Shown here: in pieces, positions 14,138 to 18,292 of the stretch | How the letters are laid out: each line of letters begins with the position of its first letter | Position numbering within the stretch: the stretch's first letter is position 1 | Assembly: GCA_023428465.1 (NCBI GenBank) | Contig: JAEYXM010000159.1 | Span: 1 to 18,292 of the forward strand | Direction: 5' to 3' | DNA length: 18,292 nucleotides | DNA from: Actinomycetes bacterium | GTDB taxonomy: Bacteria; Actinomycetota; Actinomycetes; Actinomycetales; Cellulomonadaceae | Made by a program: the position numbers and the translations under genes | The notes under the pieces: generated by a model | Databases searched by the model: none | What the model was told of the DNA's origin: nothing | The model's input: only the letters and a program-made list of their open reading frames with translations

Positions 14138-14820
14138 CGACGCTGGACGACTACGCCGACGAGGTGCTCCTCGAGGTCGAGCGCGTGCGGCGCGTGGTGT
14201 GCGACCTGCACGCCGAGCTGCCGCGCTGGGGCCTCGTGGTCTGGACGGCGGGCAACGTCTCGCAGCGGCTGACGACGGCGGACCTGTTCGTCATCAAGCC
14301 GAGCGGCGTGTCCTACGACGACCTCACGCCGGAGGACATGGTGGTCTGCGACCTCGACGGCACGCTCGTCGACGGCACGCGGGCCCCGTCGTCGGACACC
14401 GCGGCGCACGCGTACGTGTACCGCCACATGCCCGAGGTCGGCGGCGTCGTGCACACCCACTCCACGTACGCGACCGCGTGGGCGGCGCGCGGCGAGGCCG
14501 TGCCGTGCGTCCTGACGATGATGGCCGACGAGTTCGGCGGGCCGGTCCCCGTGGGCCCGTTCGCGCTCATCGGCGACGACTCGATCGGCCGGGGCATCGT
14601 CGAGACGCTGCGCGGGTCGCGCAGCCCCGCGGTGCTCATGCGCAACCACGGCCCGTTCACGATCGGCAAGGACGCCCGTGCGGCGGTCAAGGCCGCCGTG
14701 ATGTGCGAGGAGGTCGCGCGGACCGTGCACATCTCGCGTCAGCTCGGCGAGCCGCTGCCCATCGACACCGGCGACATCGACCGCCTCTACGACCGGTACC
14801 AGAACGTCTACGGGCAGTAG
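14134..14820 (+). CDS. araD: L-ribulose-5-phosphate 4-epimerase
   Basis: AraD interconverts L-ribulose 5-phosphate and D-xylulose 5-phosphate through a zinc-dependent retro-aldol step. The 228-residue class II aldolase-fold protein has all key elements: phosphate-binding GNVS (40-43) and KPSGVS (55-60), SSDT with catalytic Asp88 (86-89), zinc ligands His107 and His109 in HTHST, third zinc ligand His172 in RNHGP, and C-terminal Tyr226 in YGQ. The match to E. coli AraD residue spacing is close. The ATG at 14134 overlaps the kinase stop and follows AGGAGGAG (14122-14129), so it is translationally coupled. Closely related fuculose-phosphate aldolases are ruled out by context and the SSDT motif. 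Confidence 0.96.
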   Translation: MTTLDDYADEVLLEVERVRRVVCDLHAELPRWGLVVWTAGNVSQRLTTADLFVIKPSGVSYDDLTPEDMVVCDLDGTLVDGTRAPSSDTAAHAYVYRHMPEVGGVVHTHSTYATAWAARGEAVPCVLTMMADEFGGPVPVGPFALIGDDSIGRGIVETLRGSRSPAVLMRNHGPFTIGKDARAAVKAAVMCEEVARTVHISRQLGEPLPIDTGDIDRLYDRYQNVYGQ

Positions 14821-14880
14821 CCCCTCCTCACTCAGCCCCAACTCAGCCCCCACGCAGCCCGCCGCACCACCCGAGAACGA
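14821..14880 (+). promoter_or_regulatory. C-rich, G-poor araD-araA spacer with 11-bp repeats (rut-like)
   Basis: The 70-bp araD-araA gap is strongly C-rich and G-poor in its first 40 bases, a rare composition in this window. ACTCAGCCCC occurs at 14830-14839 and 14841-14850, and a weaker CACGCAGCCC follows. Regular spacing of CC dinucleotides in an unstructured RNA resembles Rho loading sites. No promoter is evident. Confidence 0.3.
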
Positions 14881-14890
14881 AGGAGTTCCG

Positions 14891-16399
14891 ATGAGCAAGC
14901 CGTACGCCGAGCGCGAGGTCTGGTTCGCGACGGGTAGCCAGGGCCTGTACGGCGAGGACACGCTGCGCCAGGTCGCGGAGCAGTCGCAGGCCATCGCCGC
15001 CGCGCTCGACGCGTCCGGCGACGTGCCGGTGCGCGTGGTCTGGAAGCCCGTCCTGACGGACTCGGCGGCGATCCGCCGCCTCGCGCTCGAGGCGAACGCC
15101 GACGACGCGTGCATCGGTGTCATCGCGTGGATGCACACGTTCTCGCCCGCGAAGATGTGGATCGCCGGCCTCGACGCGCTGCGCACACCGCTGCTGCACC
15201 TGCACACGCAGGCGAACGTCGAGCTGCCGTGGGCGACCATCGACATGGACTTCATGAACCTCAACCAGGCCGCGCACGGCGACCGGGAGTTCGGGTTCGT
15301 CCAGACCCGGCTCGGGGTGGCCCGCAAGACCGTCGCCGGCCACGTCACCGACCCGCGCGTCGTCGGCCGGGTCGCGGCCTGGGCCCGGGCGGCCGTCGGC
15401 TGGTCGGCGCTGCGGACGCTGCGGCTGGCGCGCTTCGGCGACAACATGCGCGACGTCGCGGTCACCGAGGGGGACAAGGTCGAGGCGGAGCTGCGCTTCG
15501 GCGTATCGGTGAACACCTACGGCGTCAACGACCTCGTCGCGGCCGTCGACCAGGTGGCGGACGCGCAGGTGGACGACCTGGTCAAGGAGTACGACGACAC
15601 CTTCCGGGTGGCGCCGGAGCTGCGGCCCGGCGGGGACCGGCACGACTCGCTGCGGTACGCGGCGCGCCAGGAGCTGGGCCTGCGCGCGTTCCTGGAGGCC
15701 GGCGGGTTCCGGGCGTTCACCACGAACTTCGAGGACCTCGGCGGGCTGCGCCAGCTTCCCGGGATCGCGGTGCAGCGCCTGATGGCCGACGGCTACGGCT
15801 TCGGCGGCGAGGGCGACTGGAAGACCTCGGTGCTGGTGCACACGCTCAAGGCGATGGCCGTCGGGGTGCCGGGCGGCACCTCGTTCATGGAGGACTACAC
15901 CTACGACCTGACGTTCGGCCAGGAGCTGATCCTCGGCGCGCACATGCTGGAGGTGTGCCCGAGCATCGCCGCCGACGTGCCGAGCGCGCAGGTGCATCCG
16001 CTGAGCATCGGCGGGCGGGAGGACCCGGTGCGCCTGGTCTTCGACGCCGCCCCCGGCCCGGCCGTGGTCCTGGGCATGGCAGACATGGGGGAGCGGTTCC
16101 GGCTGGTCGCCAACGCGGTGGACGTGGTGCCGCCGCCGCACCCGCTGCGCCGGCTGCCGGTGGCGCGCGCGGTCTGGCGTCCGCAGCCCGACCTGGCCGG
16201 CTCGGCGGAGGCGTGGATCACCGCGGGCGCGCCGCACCACACCGTGCTGTCCCAGGCCGTCGGCGTGGAGGAACTGCGCGACCTGGCCGAGATGGCCCGC
16301 ACCGAGCTGGTGGTCATCGACGCCGAGACGCGTCCGCACCGCTTCGCCGACGAGCTGCGCTGGAACCAGGCGTACTACCGGCTCGCCCGGGGCTTCTGA
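14891..16399 (+). CDS. araA: L-arabinose isomerase
   Basis: AraA converts L-arabinose to L-ribulose, the first step of the pathway; the family uses a divalent metal such as Mn2+. The 502 residues match the family's length. Metal and catalytic residues are all present by comparison with E. coli: Glu307 (GGEGDWKT), Glu334 (FMEDYTYD), His351 (AHMLEVCPS), and His449/His450 (APHHT). The ATG at 14891 has AAGGAG (14880-14885) five bases upstream. It is the last gene of the kinase-araD-araA operon and is followed by a strong hairpin. Oddity: synonymous codon choice changes at about 15540. Before it Val is mostly GTC; after it Val is mostly GTG and Leu almost all CTG, as in the downstream GH43 gene. 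The protein itself looks intact. Confidence 0.96.
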   Translation: MSKPYAEREVWFATGSQGLYGEDTLRQVAEQSQAIAAALDASGDVPVRVVWKPVLTDSAAIRRLALEANADDACIGVIAWMHTFSPAKMWIAGLDALRTPLLHLHTQANVELPWATIDMDFMNLNQAAHGDREFGFVQTRLGVARKTVAGHVTDPRVVGRVAAWARAAVGWSALRTLRLARFGDNMRDVAVTEGDKVEAELRFGVSVNTYGVNDLVAAVDQVADAQVDDLVKEYDDTFRVAPELRPGGDRHDSLRYAARQELGLRAFLEAGGFRAFTTNFEDLGGLRQLPGIAVQRLMADGYGFGGEGDWKTSVLVHTLKAMAVGVPGGTSFMEDYTYDLTFGQELILGAHMLEVCPSIAADVPSAQVHPLSIGGREDPVRLVFDAAPGPAVVLGMADMGERFRLVANAVDVVPPPHPLRRLPVARAVWRPQPDLAGSAEAWITAGAPHHTVLSQAVGVEELRDLAEMARTELVVIDAETRPHRFADELRWNQAYYRLARGF

Positions 16400-16406
16400 A
16401 CCCCCT

Positions 16407-16443
16407 CGCCGCCCGCCGCGCCGACCCCGCGTGGCGGGCGGCG
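16407..16443 (+). terminator. Strong hairpin terminator of the arabinose operon
   Basis: CGCCGCCCGCC (16407-16417) pairs perfectly with GGCGGGCGGCG (16433-16443), and the inner bases continue the stem to 15 pairs (one G-T) with a 7-nt loop. Only a short TGTT follows. It begins 7 bp after the araA stop. Confidence 0.75.
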
Positions 16444-16452
16444 TGTTACGCC

Positions 16453-16458
16453 TTGACG
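16453..16458 (+). promoter_or_regulatory. Candidate -35 box for the GH43 gene (TTGACG)
   Basis: TTGACG lies just after the terminator and shares the context GCCTTGAC with the arabinose-operon -35. The only -10 at 17-bp spacing is a poor CACAGT (16476-16481), so the promoter is uncertain. The leader to the start would be about 155 nt, unusually long for this window. Confidence 0.35.
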
Positions 16459-16465
16459 AACGCCA

Positions 16466-16479
16466 TGTTATCGCTCACA
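16466..16479. promoter_or_regulatory. LacI-type operator O2 (GH43 gene)
   Basis: TGTTATCGCTCACA reads on the minus strand as TGTGAGCGATAACA, one mismatch from O1 over 14 bp, and the flanking TG is also shared. It lies 8 bp after the candidate -35, matching the promoter-overlapping position of O1. Confidence 0.7.
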
Positions 16480-16577
16480 GTCGATGGATAGGGTCACCGG
16501 CACCGCTCGCGGGCCGTTCCGGGCGCGATCTGCGCCGCAGTTGCCAGGGATCCGACTCCCGCCTGGGTGGGCATCGC

Positions 16578-16591
16578 TGTTAGCGATAACG
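16578..16591. promoter_or_regulatory. LacI-type operator O3 (GH43 gene)
   Basis: TGTTAGCGATAACG is a near-perfect palindrome of the same class as O1 and O2. It lies 112 bp downstream of O2 and 69 bp before the GH43 ATG, close to the 66-69 bp between O1 and the two candidate kinase starts. Paired sites this far apart could allow looping or mark a second promoter. The rest of the 247-bp gap (16400-16646) shows no gene. Confidence 0.65.
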
Positions 16592-16646
16592 CCGACGTCG
16601 TCGGCGCGCGTCGCCGTGCCCGGGCTCCGGTCGACGAAGGAGGATC

Positions 16647-18292
16647 ATGGTGACGGCTCGACTGTCCCGTGGACGTGGACGCCTGTCCCGGCTGCTGGCC
16701 GGGATGGTGGCGCTGCTTGTCGGTGGCGTGGTGGTGGGCGCCGTGCCCGCGCCCGTCTCCGCGGCCACCGTGGACACCAGCGCGTACTACGTGCTGGTGA
16801 ACCGCAACAGCGGCAAGGCGCTGGACCTGTACAACCAGGCGACGAACGACGGCGCGCGGATCACCCAGTGGACGCGCAACGACGGCGCCTGGCAGCAGTG
16901 GCAGTTCGTGGACTCCGGCGGTGGCTACTACCGGCTGCGCTCCCGGCACTCGGGCAAGGTGCTGGACGTGACCGGCGCGTCCACCGCCAACGGGGCCGCG
17001 GTGGTCCAGTGGACCGACCACGGCGGCACCAACCAGCAGTTCCGGCTGGCCGACTCCGACAGCGGGTACGTCCGGCTGATCAACCGGAACTCGAACAAGG
17101 TGATGGAGGTGCAGAACGCCTCCACCGCCGACGGCGGCAACATCGTCCAGTACGACGACTGGAACGGCGCGAACCAGCAGTGGCAGCTGGTGCGGGTCGG
17201 CGGCAACCCGGGTGACCCGGGCACGCCGAGCGGCAACTTCACCAACCCGGCGGTCTGGCAGGACTTCGCCGACGTCGACATCATCCGGGTCGGCGACGTC
17301 TACTACATGTCCGCCTCCACCATGCACTACTCGCCCGGCGCGCCGGTGCTGCGCTCCTGGGACCTGGTGAACTGGGAGTTCGCCGGGCACTCGGTGCCGC
17401 GGCTGGAGTTCGGCACCAAGTACGACCTGAGCGCCAGCGAGCAGGCGTACGTGGACGGCATCTGGGCGTCGACGCTGAACTACCGGCCGAGCAACCGCAC
17501 GTTCTACTGGGCCGGGTGCATCGATTTCGCGCAGACCCACATCTACACCGCCACCGCCGTGGACGGCGCGTGGAGCCGCCTTGCCACCATCCCCAACTGC
17601 TACTACGACGCCGGCATGCTGATCGACGACAACGACACCATGTACGTCGCGTACGGCAACGGCACGATCAGCGTGGCCCAGCTCTCCGCCGACGGGCGCA
17701 GCCAGGTGCGGGCGCAGCAGGTCTACCAGACGCCGTCGAGCATCGGCACGCTGGAGGGGGCGCGCTTCTACAAGCGCAACGGCGCGTACTACATCTGGCT
17801 GACCCGGCCGGCCAACGGCCAGTACGTGCTGAAGTCCACGAACGGCCCGTTCGGCCCGTACGAGCAGCGGCAGGTGCTGCTGAACCTGCCCGGCCCGATC
17901 TCCGGTGGCGGCGTGCCGCACCAGGGCGGGCTGGTGCAGACGCAGACCGGCGCCTGGTACTACATGGCATTCACCGACGCCTACCCGGGCGGCCGGATGC
18001 CGACGCTGGCGCCGATCACCTGGACCTCCGACGGCTGGCCGCAGCTGCAGACCGTCAACGGGGCCTGGGGCGCGAGCTACCCCAACCCGCTGCCGACCCG
18101 CCCGGTCAAGCCGCTCACCGGCACCGACACGTTCTCCGGCACCACGCTCGGCCCGCAGTACGAGTGGAACCACAACCCGGACAACAGCAGGTGGTCGGTG
18201 AACAACGGCCTGCGCCTGCAGACCGCCAGCGTCACGAACGACCTGTACCGGGCCCGCAACACGCTCACCCACCGCATCCAGGGTCCGACCTC
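16647..18292 (+). CDS. Secreted ricin-lectin / GH43 glycosidase (arabinofuranosidase or xylosidase), 3' truncated by the window
   Basis: An open frame of 548 codons continues past the right edge. Residues 1-40 are a Sec signal peptide (basic start, hydrophobic 17-33, cleavage near VSA-AT). Residues 45-182 form a ricin B/CBM13 lectin with three repeats ending QQWQF, QQFRL and QQWQL. After a Gly/Pro linker, 198-485 is a GH43 five-bladed propeller: candidate catalytic base Asp209 (FADVDII), pKa-modulating Asp321 (YYDAGML), general acid Glu370 (TLEGARF). From 491 a C-terminal beta-sandwich (DUF1349/GH43_C2-like) begins. It should release arabinose or xylose from plant polysaccharide outside the cell. 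AAGGAGGA (16637-16644) precedes ATG 16647; GTG 16650 is possible. Two LacI-type operators lie upstream. Codons are strongly CTG/GTG-biased, unlike genes further left. Confidence 0.9.
   Translation, partial: MVTARLSRGRGRLSRLLAGMVALLVGGVVVGAVPAPVSAATVDTSAYYVLVNRNSGKALDLYNQATNDGARITQWTRNDGAWQQWQFVDSGGGYYRLRSRHSGKVLDVTGASTANGAAVVQWTDHGGTNQQFRLADSDSGYVRLINRNSNKVMEVQNASTADGGNIVQYDDWNGANQQWQLVRVGGNPGDPGTPSGNFTNPAVWQDFADVDIIRVGDVYYMSASTMHYSPGAPVLRSWDLVNWEFAGHSVPRLEFGTKYDLSASEQAYVDGIWASTLNYRPSNRTFYWAGCIDFAQTHIYTATAVDGAWSRLATIPNCYYDAGMLIDDNDTMYVAYGNGTISVAQLSADGRSQVRAQQVYQTPSSIGTLEGARFYKRNGAYYIWLTRPANGQYVLKSTNGPFGPYEQRQVLLNLPGPISGGGVPHQGGLVQTQTGAWYYMAFTDAYPGGRMPTLAPITWTSDGWPQLQTVNGAWGASYPNPLPTRPVKPLTGTDTFSGTTLGPQYEWNHNPDNSRWSVNNGLRLQTASVTNDLYRARNTLTHRIQGPT

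Noticed and set aside
14843..18272. Long minus-strand open frames opposite araA and the GH43 gene
   Set aside because: They are antisense shadows. The plus strand carries arabinose isomerase catalytic residues and signal peptide, ricin B and GH43 motifs, while the minus-strand products are His/Val/Arg-rich and domainless.
1..18292. CRISPR arrays, tRNA, rRNA, insertion sequences, riboswitches, phage or toxin-antitoxin genes
   Set aside because: I looked for regular repeats with spacers, transposase or integrase motifs, cloverleaf-like sequences and structured leaders on both strands and saw none that I could support.

Overview
The window is very GC-rich and densely packed with genes. It uses GTG/TTG starts, apparently leaderless promoters, an actinobacterial radA-disA pair and a LacI-type arabinose regulator. 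This fits an actinomycete of the Micrococcales, most like Cellulomonas or a relative. That assignment is inferred from protein style and gene order, not from a database match.

Layout. Left (1-3700): the 5' end of mutY (minus, cut by the window edge), a small membrane-anchored exported protein (plus), then disA (diadenylate cyclase) and radA (minus), a DNA-repair/surveillance group. Centre-left (3788-6069): a TetR regulator followed by an ABC-2 exporter ATPase and permease. Centre (6170-8978): an uncharacterised membrane protein with Ser-Gly and acidic low-complexity tracts, proC (proline synthesis), and a LacI-family repressor whose start overlaps the proC stop. Centre-right (9052-12399): a second, unrelated ABC-2 exporter (minus) divergent from its own TetR regulator, with twin palindromic operators between them. 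Right (12400-18292): an L-arabinose catabolic operon in the order kinase-araD-araA, a strong hairpin terminator, then the 5' part of a secreted ricin-lectin/GH43 arabinosidase-or-xylosidase that runs off the right edge with no stop codon.

How it works together. The GH43 enzyme would release arabinose (or xylose) from plant polysaccharide outside the cell. AraA (isomerase), the FGGY kinase and AraD (epimerase) would convert L-arabinose to D-xylulose 5-phosphate. Three near-identical LacI-type palindromes (consensus TGTKAGCGMTAACR), one before the kinase and two before the GH43 gene, tie these into one candidate regulon. The LacI protein at 7971-8978 is the natural candidate regulator. The TetR2/ABC cassette lies physically between that repressor and its proposed targets.

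Most unusual signals: the switch in synonymous codon choice in the middle of araA that continues into the GH43 gene (possible mosaic or transferred block); the three-site arabinose regulon; a ribulokinase that looks like the non-classical AraK type; and a recurring -10-to-start geometry suggesting leaderless transcripts for radA, disA and both tetR genes. I see no CRISPR array, IS element, tRNA or rRNA. I found no wholly new defence or mobile system here.
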